A stretch of 64,000 bases of DNA from UBA9655 sp964597045 (lineage in GTDB: Bacteria; Pseudomonadota; Alphaproteobacteria; UBA9655). The DNA lies in the NCBI GenBank assembly GCA_964597045.1, contig CAZQWE010000007.1, positions 41,541 to 105,540 of the forward strand. Direction: 5' to 3'. Both the position numbers and the translations under genes were made by a program. The notes below the pieces were generated by a model. That model did no database searches and was not told where the DNA came from. It worked only from the letters and a program-made list of their open reading frames with translations. Within the stretch, counting starts at the first letter, position 1. Every line of letters starts with the position of its first letter. Shown here in pieces: positions 9,025 to 17,397 of this stretch.

Positions 9025-9144
9025 ATGGAAACAAAAATATTGGAACCTGTTACTGGAACTACTTTTGAAGAAAAAGCCTCTTCTTTAACAAATGGCGGCG
9101 GAGGAAAATATATTGAAACTTATGGTGGTAGGTTCGTCATCTAA
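9025..9144 (+). CDS. Lasso peptide precursor A4 (39 aa)
   Basis: The ATG has a GGAGG site (9015-9019) 5 bases upstream. The 23-residue leader ends KASSLTN. The predicted core is GGGGKYIETYGGRFVI (16 residues): Gly1, Glu8, then an 8-residue tail containing Arg13-Phe14. Thr at -2 is kept. The first four core residues are all Gly, so leader cleavage register is set by the Thr(-2) rule and the match to A1-A3. It lies 28 bases after A3. Confidence 0.87.
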   Translation: METKILEPVTGTTFEEKASSLTNGGGGKYIETYGGRFVI

Positions 9145-9150
9145 TTTCTG

Positions 9151-9189
9151 GGTCTCATTTTCTGCACGCAAAAAGTAGGAGATGAGACC
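9151..9189 (+). terminator. Stem-loop between precursors and biosynthetic genes
   Basis: A perfect 8-bp inverted repeat (GGTCTCAT at 9151-9158, ATGAGACC at 9182-9189) lies 6 bases after the A4 stop and 54 before the B start. Without a T-run it is more likely an attenuating or 3'-end-protecting hairpin, giving more precursor than enzyme transcript. Confidence 0.4.
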
Positions 9190-9243
9190 AACTCTTGCAG
9201 ATACAAAGAGAAGCATAGATACAAAAATAATAAAGGAGTTAAG

Positions 9244-9954
9244 ATGTATTACCATCTCAGCGAACACATTTATATAACTCAATTCCAAGAGGAATACATA
9301 CTCCTGGATACTCAGAAAGATAAATATACCATTTGTTTTAATCAACTTTCTAATTTGCTTGAGGGGTTATTTGATGCACCTGATTATAACTATTCACCCC
9401 TCGAGATGACTTATATTAACAAATTACTGGAAGACAACATAATTGTAGAAAAAGATTCACCCTATCCTTATTATATTGATAAAAAGAGACATTCTGAAGG
9501 TGCATCAAACGTAGATTGGCGTCTCCCTTTAGAAAGTTCACAAGTAAAAGATAACTTACTTTCAATCAGAGCATTTTTTATAATTATTAAAGTTAATTAT
9601 TATATAAAATTTAAGGGATTATTTAAAACAATTCAGCTTATTAAGAAAACTCGGAACCATCATCAAACTTTTATTATACCGAGCGATGAAGAGCTTAATG
9701 ACTTAGCTCATACAATAAATAAAGCATGTCGCTTTTATCCCACGCGAATTAAGTGTTTAGAATGGGCCATGACATTTGTTTTGCTAGCTTTACAAAAAGG
9801 CTGGAAATGCAATCTTGAAATTGGTGTTCAAAATTATCCTTTCTTTGCTCATGCATGGGTGGAATGTAATGGGAAAGTTGTTATGGATTCTCAAAATTTA
9901 AGAGAAGGACTTTCAATTATTTTAAATGAACCCTTTCGGAAGGAAATAATATGA
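9244..9954 (+). CDS. Lasso peptide B protein: fused RRE (B1) and transglutaminase-like leader peptidase (B2)
   Basis: This 236-residue protein removes the leader and feeds the core to the cyclase. The N-terminal part (about 1-80) resembles the PqqD-like precursor-recognition element. The C-terminal part (about 130-236) is a transglutaminase-fold Cys protease with Cys171 (RIKCLEWA), His203 (FAHAWVE) and Asp215 (VMDSQN) as a complete triad. Proteobacterial lasso loci typically have this fused form, as in McjB. An AAGGAG site precedes the ATG. Its stop overlaps the C start (ATGA), so B and C are translationally coupled. Confidence 0.92.
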   Translation: MYYHLSEHIYITQFQEEYILLDTQKDKYTICFNQLSNLLEGLFDAPDYNYSPLEMTYINKLLEDNIIVEKDSPYPYYIDKKRHSEGASNVDWRLPLESSQVKDNLLSIRAFFIIIKVNYYIKFKGLFKTIQLIKKTRNHHQTFIIPSDEELNDLAHTINKACRFYPTRIKCLEWAMTFVLLALQKGWKCNLEIGVQNYPFFAHAWVECNGKVVMDSQNLREGLSIILNEPFRKEII

Positions 9955-11753
9955 TCTATGCAGGCTTTATCAAATATGGACAACAACATATTCAAGCAGA
10001 TCAACTTGTAAAAGTTATTGGTTCTAAGAGTCAATCCGGAACTACTATCGTACAAAATAATAATATTATTTTATGTTATGGAAAGCTCTCACAGAATCAG
10101 GATTTAGACTCAATTTGGGAAAATCCTAGTTCCTTATTGATTGGTAGAGCTTTTAATAGAGAAAAATCAAAAGCTCTACCAATCAATAAATTTAAGAGTT
10201 TTACCAATATGGACACTCATACCGTTTTAGAAAAAATCTGGGGTAAATATATATATATTCATAATAATTCATTAACTGAACAAGTTGAAGTTATCACAGA
10301 TAGCACTGGGCAGCTTCCCTTCTTTTATTATCGTTTTTTAGACGGGGGAGTATTATTTTCATCAAATATCGAACTTATCTACAAAGTTCTTGCACGAAAG
10401 CAGGAATATAATTGGAATTATATATGTTCCTATCTTATTTATGGAAATAGTAGTTCGATAGAAACCCCATTTAAGGATATATATGAGCTTCCTCCTGCAT
10501 GTTGCTTAACATTGAATGAAAGAGAATTAAAAATAACTCCTTTTTGGAATCCTCTTAAGTCATATAAAAATCAGGCATTACAAGAACAAGATGCAGTTTC
10601 TGTCCTTAAATCAACTTTAAAACCGTGGCTTGAGCCATATAACAATATCTACGTTAGTCTTTCAGGAGGACTAGATTCTTCGTCAATCGTTTATTGCCTG
10701 AATGATTGTGTTAAAATGGATCAGAACGTAAAAGCCATAAATTATTTTCATTCACAGGTTAAAACCTCAAATGAATCTATTTATGCGAGAAAAGTCTGTG
10801 AAGAGACAGGCATTGAACTTATTGAACTTGATATCTCTGACTCTCTACCTTTTGATGAAACAAAAAAGAAACAACCCCTAAAACCAAATAAGCCTTTTCC
10901 TGCTATGGTGAGTTCGAGATGGATTGAAACTATTTTTGAGTCAATATCGAGTGTGGGTTCATCTTCTTTTATTAGTGGACATGGAAGCGATCATATATTT
11001 ATGCGACCTCCTAGCAAAAACTCAACGGTGGATTACATTATTGAAAATGGAATTAAAGGATACATTGAAAAGTTAGAGGGCATTTCTGCTTTTTATAGGG
11101 ACCCTCATGTGTCGACCCTTAAAGAAAATTTAAAAGGTCTTCTTTCATATTGGTTCTCACATCTCCCCAATAAAAGAAGTTTAAAGAATGGTCTTGTAGG
11201 GGTACCTGAATGGATTAAGCCTAAAGCTCACAATACTGTCACAAAACAATTTTTTCATCCAATTTACTCTAGCCTTCATAAGAGAACGCTCCCGGGTAAG
11301 TATGCACAAATTGATTTATTATATGAAGGTATCGCTTCAATACAAGTGGAATTGGAAAATCAAGCTGATCCAACTTACTATCCTTTTCTATATCAGCCTG
11401 TAACAGAATTTGCTTTATCATTTCCAACATATAATCTTTTTAAAAATGGATATGATCGATACCCTTTACGAAAGTCTGTTAGTGATGTCTTTCAAACCAA
11501 CACCGTTTGGAGAAGAGATAAGAGTCAAACGACTGGACTCTTTCAACTCGGCTTAAAGCGAAACTTGGAAAAAGTTTTAAAATTTTGTCTAGAGGGTCAT
11601 TGTGTAAAGAATGGGTTTATAGAAAAAGAAGAGCTTAGTAAAACAATTCATTTAATTGCAAATGGAGATATAAAAAATTTATGGCCATTTTTGTATATTG
11701 CTTCAATGGAAATGTTTTTCAACAGTTGGGATAACCAAGAAAATGTTGGTTAA
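9951..11753 (+). CDS. Lasso cyclase (asparagine-synthetase-like C protein)
   Basis: The 600-residue protein has an N-terminal glutaminase-like half without a catalytic Cys at position 2 and a C-terminal ATP-pyrophosphatase half with the PP-loop SGGLDS at residues 238-243. In lasso C proteins this domain adenylates the ring acidic side chain and joins it to the alpha-amine of Gly1; here the acceptor would be Glu8 of each precursor. The length is normal for McjC-type enzymes. It overlaps B by 4 bases and the exporter gene by 11. Confidence 0.92.
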   Translation: MIYAGFIKYGQQHIQADQLVKVIGSKSQSGTTIVQNNNIILCYGKLSQNQDLDSIWENPSSLLIGRAFNREKSKALPINKFKSFTNMDTHTVLEKIWGKYIYIHNNSLTEQVEVITDSTGQLPFFYYRFLDGGVLFSSNIELIYKVLARKQEYNWNYICSYLIYGNSSSIETPFKDIYELPPACCLTLNERELKITPFWNPLKSYKNQALQEQDAVSVLKSTLKPWLEPYNNIYVSLSGGLDSSSIVYCLNDCVKMDQNVKAINYFHSQVKTSNESIYARKVCEETGIELIELDISDSLPFDETKKKQPLKPNKPFPAMVSSRWIETIFESISSVGSSSFISGHGSDHIFMRPPSKNSTVDYIIENGIKGYIEKLEGISAFYRDPHVSTLKENLKGLLSYWFSHLPNKRSLKNGLVGVPEWIKPKAHNTVTKQFFHPIYSSLHKRTLPGKYAQIDLLYEGIASIQVELENQADPTYYPFLYQPVTEFALSFPTYNLFKNGYDRYPLRKSVSDVFQTNTVWRRDKSQTTGLFQLGLKRNLEKVLKFCLEGHCVKNGFIEKEELSKTIHLIANGDIKNLWPFLYIASMEMFFNSWDNQENVG

Positions 11754-13473
11754 CTTAAAATTCAAGAAAGCCGCGAAATGTATTAAGGAAATCTTGTATA
11801 AGACGTTTGAGGATAAACAACTTCAACTGCATTTCTTTTTTGGGTTAATTATTTTGTGTATAGGAACCTTATCGTCTCTCTTTGTTCCTTTTCTTTTGAA
11901 AAAGGGAGTTGATTCCTTTTCTAACACTCATCCAAATGTCATTTCATTGATTCTATTAAGCTACGGGATCATGTGGATCATTAGTCAAGGTTCGGTTTAC
12001 ATTAGAGCCTATTTTACTTATAAAATTGAACAACGCATTACATTTGTCTTTGGAATCAAAGCTCTTTCTCATTTTTTTGGGCTATCTCATAGTTACTTTC
12101 ATGAGCAAAAATCAGGGGAAATTACAAATGTAATAAGACGTGCTCAACGTGATGTACCCTCAATTGTTTTGGGCATTTTTTTTCATGCTGTTCCAACTAT
12201 TTTAGAGTTTATCTGTGTGATTGCTCTCATTGTAACTCTTTATCCATTACAATACGGTCTTTTTATGGGAGCCATTTTAGTTGCTTATTTCCTCTATACA
12301 TTTCTCTCAATGAAAACCGTGTTATCTGCTCGAGAAAAGGCTAACACTATTGATAAAAACACAGACGGAGTAGTTACTGATTGGTTGTCAAATTATGAGA
12401 CGATTAAAGTATTTGGCCAAAAAGAAAATGCCATTCGTGTTTGTGAAAATGAATTAAAAAAAAGAGAACTTGCGGAAGTAGCTTTTATGTCGAAATTTAG
12501 TCTCATTCGTTTGGGCCAGGTTATTATATTAGGTATAGGACTTACTATTATTACATTTCTGGTTGGCAAAGGTGTAGCGAGCCATACTTTAACCATTGGA
12601 GACTTCGTTCTCTTTAATGGGTATATTCTGCAATTCATTATTCCGATCAGCCTGCTAGGCCAGGTTACACAAGACATAAAAAAAGCTGTTGTAGATATGA
12701 AGGGTTTAATTGAAATTCTCCTTACAGAAAGCAGTATTCAGGAAGCTAAGCAGCCCGTTTCTTTATTAGATGAGCCCATTTCAATTGATATTAACAATAT
12801 GTGTTTTTCTTATGGGAATCGGCCTCTCTTCAAAAATGTGTCCATGCGGATTCACGCCGGTGAAACAATTCTGATTGTGGGCCAAACGGGTATTGGAAAG
12901 TCATCTCTCGCAAAGTTGCTATTAAGAATATACGACGTTTCTAAAGGCGAGATTCTATTCAACAAGACCAACATTAAACAACTGTCCTTTCAGTCACTTT
13001 ATGAGTCAATCGGTTGGGTTCCTCAAGAAAGTAGTCTGTTGAGCGATACGATTGAACATAACATCCGTTTTGTTCGTCCTGAAGCAACAAAAGTTGAAAT
13101 TGAAGAGGCTTTGTATAGAGCTGAGCTCACTGACTTTATCAAAAGTCTTCCAAGAGGGTTAAATACGCATGTAGGAGATAGAGGATATAAGTTATCAGGC
13201 GGGGAGAAGCAGCGCCTCGCTTTGGCTCGCCTTTTTCTTAGAAAGCCAAAAATTTGTATCTTTGATGAAGCAACCTCCTTTTTAGATAGAAATACTGAAT
13301 TGACCATTCAAGCAAATGTTGAACGTTATCTTCCAAATATGACAAAAATCATTATTACCCATAGACCATTTATGATTAATGCGGCCCATAGGATACTGAC
13401 TTTCAGTAACCTCGGAATTACTGAGAAAGAAGTTTCGAATGAATTTAATATTATTTGGGAGCACTCTAAATAG
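11743..13473 (+). CDS. Lasso peptide ABC exporter (D protein)
   Basis: The 576-residue half-transporter has an N-terminal six-helix membrane domain and a C-terminal ATPase. Its Walker A is GQTGIGKSS (about 380), signature LSGGEKQR (about 484), Walker B ICIFDEATS (about 507), H-loop IITHRP. A longer frame opens at 11698, but the ATG at 11743 gives a natural N-terminus and an 11-base overlap with the cyclase gene. Such exporters both export the mature lasso peptide and give self-immunity. It is the last gene of the operon; I see no clear terminator after it. Confidence 0.9.
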   Translation: MLVNLKFKKAAKCIKEILYKTFEDKQLQLHFFFGLIILCIGTLSSLFVPFLLKKGVDSFSNTHPNVISLILLSYGIMWIISQGSVYIRAYFTYKIEQRITFVFGIKALSHFFGLSHSYFHEQKSGEITNVIRRAQRDVPSIVLGIFFHAVPTILEFICVIALIVTLYPLQYGLFMGAILVAYFLYTFLSMKTVLSAREKANTIDKNTDGVVTDWLSNYETIKVFGQKENAIRVCENELKKRELAEVAFMSKFSLIRLGQVIILGIGLTIITFLVGKGVASHTLTIGDFVLFNGYILQFIIPISLLGQVTQDIKKAVVDMKGLIEILLTESSIQEAKQPVSLLDEPISIDINNMCFSYGNRPLFKNVSMRIHAGETILIVGQTGIGKSSLAKLLLRIYDVSKGEILFNKTNIKQLSFQSLYESIGWVPQESSLLSDTIEHNIRFVRPEATKVEIEEALYRAELTDFIKSLPRGLNTHVGDRGYKLSGGEKQRLALARLFLRKPKICIFDEATSFLDRNTELTIQANVERYLPNMTKIIITHRPFMINAAHRILTFSNLGITEKEVSNEFNIIWEHSK

Positions 13474-13664
13474 AGTTGCATAGTAAATAGAGCTTAATGT
13501 ATTTCAACAAATAAACTTTGATGAAAAGTCTTATTTCAAAACAACCTAAGAGCCAATGGAAAAAAATCAAAAATTCGTTACTAAGTTGATTTCAGTCCCG
13601 AGCATGGCGACCTCAACAATGATGAACAGCGTATTATCATTCACTGTGTCCCGATTATTCTTAA

Positions 13665-13760
13665 ACTCGAAGAGGAAAGAATTAGGTTTCGAATCTACTT
13701 TTGATCTTCTAGTAAACTTTTCGGACGCTTTTTGTATCAATAAATCGTTTTGTAAATTTT
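13665..13760 (-). pseudogene. Relic of a tyrosine integrase
   Basis: On the minus strand about 95 bases match the intact integrase at 60724-61893. The frame reads KKRPKSLLEDQK, a stop, then IRNLIL; the intact protein reads KKRPKSLQEDQKLIRNLIL at the same place. Similarity fades on both sides. This is the dead integrase of an earlier related element. Confidence 0.8.
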
Positions 13761-13782
13761 TGCATAAATGTTCTCCCTGGCA

Positions 13783-13850
13783 AATATGGTGACAATTTCA
13801 TACTTGTCTATAGATAAGATTCAAAGCTTCAAAGAAATTGTCACCATATT
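13783..13850. repeat. 17-bp inverted repeat with central palindrome next to the integrase relic
   Basis: Arms AATATGGTGACAATTTC (13783-13799) and its exact complement (13834-13850) flank a 34-base spacer. The spacer contains the near-palindrome CTTGTCTATAGATAAG. Each arm holds a GTCACC unit, the presumed integrase arm-binding motif. It may be a recombinase or excisionase complex site, or a transcription terminator. Confidence 0.7.
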
Positions 13851-13856
13851 GTCACC
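13840..13856 (+). repeat. Paired GTCACC arm-type sites of the older element
   Basis: GTCACC occurs at 13840-13845 and 13851-13856, 11 bases apart, as in the pairs at 14073 and 61976. The stretch 13851-13896 matches 61987-62032 with two mismatches, so this is the right end of a previous related element. Confidence 0.65.
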
Positions 13857-13941
13857 AGAAAATCGAATTTCAGTGCTATTTATTGAGTTTTAATGAAATC
13901 AATCGTAAACAAGGAATGGCTTGAAAAACAAAGGAAAATGA

Positions 13942-13995
13942 GAAAAAACCTGGTGGGCGCCACAGGATTCGAACCTGTGACCCGCTGATTAAGAG
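13942..13995. repeat. attL: 54-bp direct repeat of the tRNA-Lys 3' half
   Basis: Positions 13942-13995 equal 62090-62143 exactly. The repeat spans the 3' half of tRNA-Lys (minus sense) from the anticodon loop through CCA plus 9 bases of flank. It marks the left boundary of the conjugative element and is the displaced end of the original tRNA gene. Confidence 0.9.
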
Positions 13996-14476
13996 ACTGT
14001 GGCAATAACTTAAGACTTATATAAGAAAATCAACAAGTTGCGAGTCATTAAAGGAGCCTAAAAATACAAAAAGTCACCATATAGTCACCACAAGTGAGGA
14101 TTTCACTATTTGTGGGATTTGAGGTAGAGAAAATCTTTATTCAAGAAATCACGATCTGCTTGAAATTACAATTTAATTGCTCTTGTAGACTTTTATGAGG
14201 CCATTAAGAAAGGTCATTATGTACTGTATCTTAAGGGCTTTTCAGCTAAACCTTAATGGAGATGAAAAGGTAAAGATCGAAAGGATCGCATTAGTATAGT
14301 AAAGCTTGCGAAGCGAAACGTGGAGATACCGGTCTTTTTTCCCTTCTGTGCTAGTCTTGACTTTGAGGGGATAAAGCCTCTCGTAATTTTTTTCAAAAAT
14401 TTATCCAGTAAAAATCATTGAACTATAAAATATAAATATTATATTAATATTATATTATTTTCTAAATGGGAACTTT
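13996..14476. other. Left end of the element, no gene seen
   Basis: This stretch holds a GTCACC pair at 14073-14078 and 14084-14089 (11-base period), probable integrase arm-type sites on the left side. An imperfect hairpin near 14364-14382 is followed by a T-run. There is no convincing coding sequence; short open frames lack ribosome sites. Confidence 0.5.
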
Positions 14477-15685
14477 ATGAATTACAAATCATTGTTTTTC
14501 TTAACGATCATTACACTTATTTCTACTTCTTCGATTGCAATCGCAGGTGGAGGGAATGGTAACAAAAAAGCTCCCGCAGTTCAAAAAGCTTCAGGATTCA
14601 AATTTAACCCACCATCAGATGCTCTACCTGACTTCTTTGATTCCAGTAATTCCTTTGACGCTTCACCAACAAACGACAACAATAATAATAATGAAACGAG
14701 TCCAAAACTGGAAAAAACAATTCGCCGACAACCAGACTGTCAGGACTTATCACTACGTGAAATTTCTGTAATCTTTAAAAAAGCAAGAGAAGGAGATAGA
14801 AAGGCTCAAGACTCTATTATTGAACTCAACTATTGGGGATTTCTACCTTATAACCAACAAGCTAGTCTTTGGGGAGAAGGCCTACGAAATGGAGAACGTT
14901 TAGACCCTCTTGTTTGGAAGGACATTGAGGCACGCGCTTTGGAATGCGACATGTATGCCTATGCAGTCATTGACGCGTATGCTCACCACATTCGTTGGCA
15001 CAGCAATCAGAGTAAACCATTTTCTGCGCAATTTCCTCGATTATTCAAGAAGATATGTGGCGGCGCTAAAGAGGACAGTCCTAACGACCTCTTCAGTCTT
15101 GGCGTAATCTATAAACAATTGAGTCCCAAAGATACGGGTCTTGCGCCTGTGAAAGATACCGTTAAGGAAGCATTCTTTGCTTTCGAGAAAGCTGCACAAT
15201 CAGGTCATATATTAGCGGGATCAGCTTTGGGGCAACTTGCTTGGATGAGTGGACCTCAGGGAAGAAATGATATTGAATGTCTTAGGTGGTTTTTGCCTTC
15301 TAAAGCAAACAAAGTGAGCCAAGATGCTCTCAAAAAAATCTTAAGACGCGTTCCTTGTGAAACAAAAAGTGAATTCACTTTTCATGAAGAAATAGATAAC
15401 ATTCAAAGTTATTTAGGAACCGCACTAGAAAGACCAAATGCACAAGTTGGTGTTCACGATAAGTCTAAGACTTTTGGGGACAATCAATTCGCGATTCCTG
15501 AACTATCTGATCAATACAAAGTCATATATGATTTTCAAGAAGACCTATCATCTTTGTTAACAGAATTACAAGCTACTTCCTATGGATTTTTAGTCAGTTG
15601 TGTTACGCCTACAGAAATTAGAGATAGAGGTCATATGATGGGGCGTCAGACACAACCCGCTGCATTTTCTCTATATACTTTTTAG
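14477..15685 (+). CDS. Secreted Sel1-like repeat protein, probably cut short by an in-frame TAG
   Basis: The N-terminus is a clear signal peptide (MNYKSLFFLTIITLISTSSIAIAG), followed by an Asn/Pro-rich linker. Sel1-like repeats follow at about 90-290 (KAREGDRKAQDSII, AFFAFEKAAQSGHILAGSALGQLAW). The frame ends at TAG (15683-15685) but continues open in the same frame for 144 more codons. The product would be exported; repeat proteins of this kind mediate protein contacts, often host-directed in intracellular bacteria (inference). First gene inside attL, with no operon partner. Confidence 0.7.
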   Translation: MNYKSLFFLTIITLISTSSIAIAGGGNGNKKAPAVQKASGFKFNPPSDALPDFFDSSNSFDASPTNDNNNNNETSPKLEKTIRRQPDCQDLSLREISVIFKKAREGDRKAQDSIIELNYWGFLPYNQQASLWGEGLRNGERLDPLVWKDIEARALECDMYAYAVIDAYAHHIRWHSNQSKPFSAQFPRLFKKICGGAKEDSPNDLFSLGVIYKQLSPKDTGLAPVKDTVKEAFFAFEKAAQSGHILAGSALGQLAWMSGPQGRNDIECLRWFLPSKANKVSQDALKKILRRVPCETKSEFTFHEEIDNIQSYLGTALERPNAQVGVHDKSKTFGDNQFAIPELSDQYKVIYDFQEDLSSLLTELQATSYGFLVSCVTPTEIRDRGHMMGRQTQPAAFSLYTF

Positions 15686-16120
15686 AATAAGGAGTTTTGC
15701 ACTTTTGGTGAAACAAATGTTAGGATCGCGTCTCGATTCATAAAATATTTAGAAACAATAGACCAAAAGTTTGACTGTGTAGATGATATTCTTAAAAAGG
15801 ACTCTAAATCATATACAAGACGATTAGAGAAGCAACTCGACAAGCTAAAAGAATTAAGACTAGCTTGTTTAAAATTTAATAAGGAACTTAATGAATCGCC
15901 ATCAGGAGTCAAACAAGCGCAGTTTGATGAAGCCGTCCAAAAGTTTAAAAAGCAAGAAAGTAAATATGAAGATAAGAAGCAAGTCCTCTCACCCGTCATC
16001 AATAAAATAAAGGAAGAAAGAGAAATGCTTGCTACGATTAAAGAGAATATTAAGTGCGTACTTGGCAAAGCAAATTCAAGAAATAAAGAGTTCTTAGAAG
16101 AGCTAGACTTCAAAAAATAA
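15686..16120 (+). pseudogene. Coiled-coil extension of the preceding gene, separated by a TAG codon
   Basis: From AAT at 15686 to TAA at 16118-16120 the same frame as the previous gene stays open without a start codon or ribosome site. It encodes a Lys/Glu-rich coiled coil (RRLEKQLDKLKELRL ... KFKKQESKYEDKKQ). The whole ancestral gene (14477-16120) would make 547 residues, so a nonsense mutation or rare read-through is the simplest view. Confidence 0.65.
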
Positions 16121-16956
16121 AAATTTCTAAGTGTTTGAAAAATGATGTAAATATTTACGACTCATTTACTCTCTTAACTTCTGCAGTAAGTTGATCTGAT
16201 TTTAGACTAGTTAAAAAGTGAATAACATCTAAGCTTGATCTCTTCACTCTTGCCAAGGTTTGATTCAGTTTTTTAGCAATTCCAACAATAATTTTCACTT
16301 TTTTCTTTTTAGGGTAGACAGGTCTCAAAACATAAATTAAACATTAGGTACGACAATATAGAATAGCAGATATGCAAAAATTCGGAGCCTCTGGCTTGTA
16401 AAAAGAGATTTTATGAAAAAAAATTATCTTTATACCTCATTCGACCCATTCAATATATTTCACTTTTTTCTTAAACATAAAGATATGGAGGACCTATGAC
16501 ATAATACAAATTGATAACGCCTGTCTTTATTATAGAAGATCACACAGCAGGTAAAAAACTAAACATGGAGTTTCTACATGATGATAAAGGTTTAGAGAAA
16601 TCTTGACCCTCGGCACAGCAACTCCTGGCAATGAGAATAGAAGACTTCAGAGCAATAGCTTCTCTGTTAAAGCGAAAAGGAAAAATAAATGACTTTTAGA
16701 GACGTTCAAAAAAATCAATTGTTCATAATAAGAGAAAAGTTTCTTCCCAAGGCAATTATGTTGGTCAAGTTCTATCTCAATGAGTTTCAATACTTTTCAT
16801 TCCTATTCATAAAGTCGCGTTACATTTCATATAAAGTATGTAACCTATTGAAAATATTAGAAAAATTGCAAAAATGATTTGACGATGGTTTTTATATGAG
16901 CTTTAATCACAGCAACCCTCAACTGTACATCAGTGCAGGAATTGGAAAAGAGATCT
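16121..16956. other. Long region with decayed or no genes
   Basis: On the minus strand, about 16160-16335 gives some 57 open codons (P-K-K-K-K-V rich start, ending KRVNES and stop) without an ATG; it looks like a gene remnant. A 62-codon frame at 16689-16877 (+) has no good ribosome site or recognisable domain. I support no intact gene here. Confidence 0.4.
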
Positions 16957-17205
16957 ATGACAGAAACAGTTATATTGACAGCCGAGCAACTCTCGCTTCG
17001 TTGGGGAGTACCAGCCACAACATTAGGGAGATGGAGATGGTCGGGGCATGGTCCTATTTATGTAAAAATGGGTAAGCACATTTCTTATCGCTTGAGTGAT
17101 GTAGAGACCTTCGAAGAAGAACACCGCAGAAAGAACACCTGCGACAGGCTCAATCAAAAGTATTTTGATGAACAAAAGACAGAGAAAGGAGGAAGGTGTG
17201 ATTAG
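16957..17205 (+). CDS. Small helix-turn-helix (excisionase/AlpA-like) DNA-binding protein
   Basis: The 82-residue protein contains a MerR/excisionase-type winged HTH: LTAEQLSLRWGVPATTLGRWRW, then GPIYVKMGKHISYRLSDVETF. This is the standard HTH_17 layout of element-borne Xis/AlpA regulators. The frame opens at 16933, but the ATG at 16957 gives the usual start just before the HTH. It probably controls excision or transfer genes of the element. It is followed at once by the inverted repeat at 17219. Confidence 0.75.
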   Translation: MTETVILTAEQLSLRWGVPATTLGRWRWSGHGPIYVKMGKHISYRLSDVETFEEEHRRKNTCDRLNQKYFDEQKTEKGGRCD

Positions 17206-17218
17206 TTTACCATAAAAA

Positions 17219-17253
17219 ACACCTGTGAACGTCGCCAAACAGATCACAGGTGT
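17219..17253. repeat. Perfect 10-bp inverted repeat (ACACCTGTGA / TCACAGGTGT)
   Basis: Arms at 17219-17228 and 17244-17253 with a 15-base spacer lie just after the HTH gene. There is no T-run, so it is as likely an operator or element-processing site as a terminator. Confidence 0.6.
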
Positions 17254-17397
17254 GTAATAAGCGAGAACCCGGTTAAGGATCGACTCGGAAGGGATTGTAC
17301 AAATATAATTAAAAAAAGTCCATCTCTTTCCTTACTAACTTCAAAAGATCTTTGCTGGGTTCCCTATTCAAAACCATAATAAGAAAAGGGAAAACCT

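Noticed and set aside
13556..13792. 78-codon plus-strand frame
   Set aside because: It runs antisense over the integrase relic and has no recognisable domain or ribosome site.
16689..16877. 62-codon plus-strand frame
   Set aside because: No good ribosome site, no domain and AT-driven composition; kept only as a note on the region.
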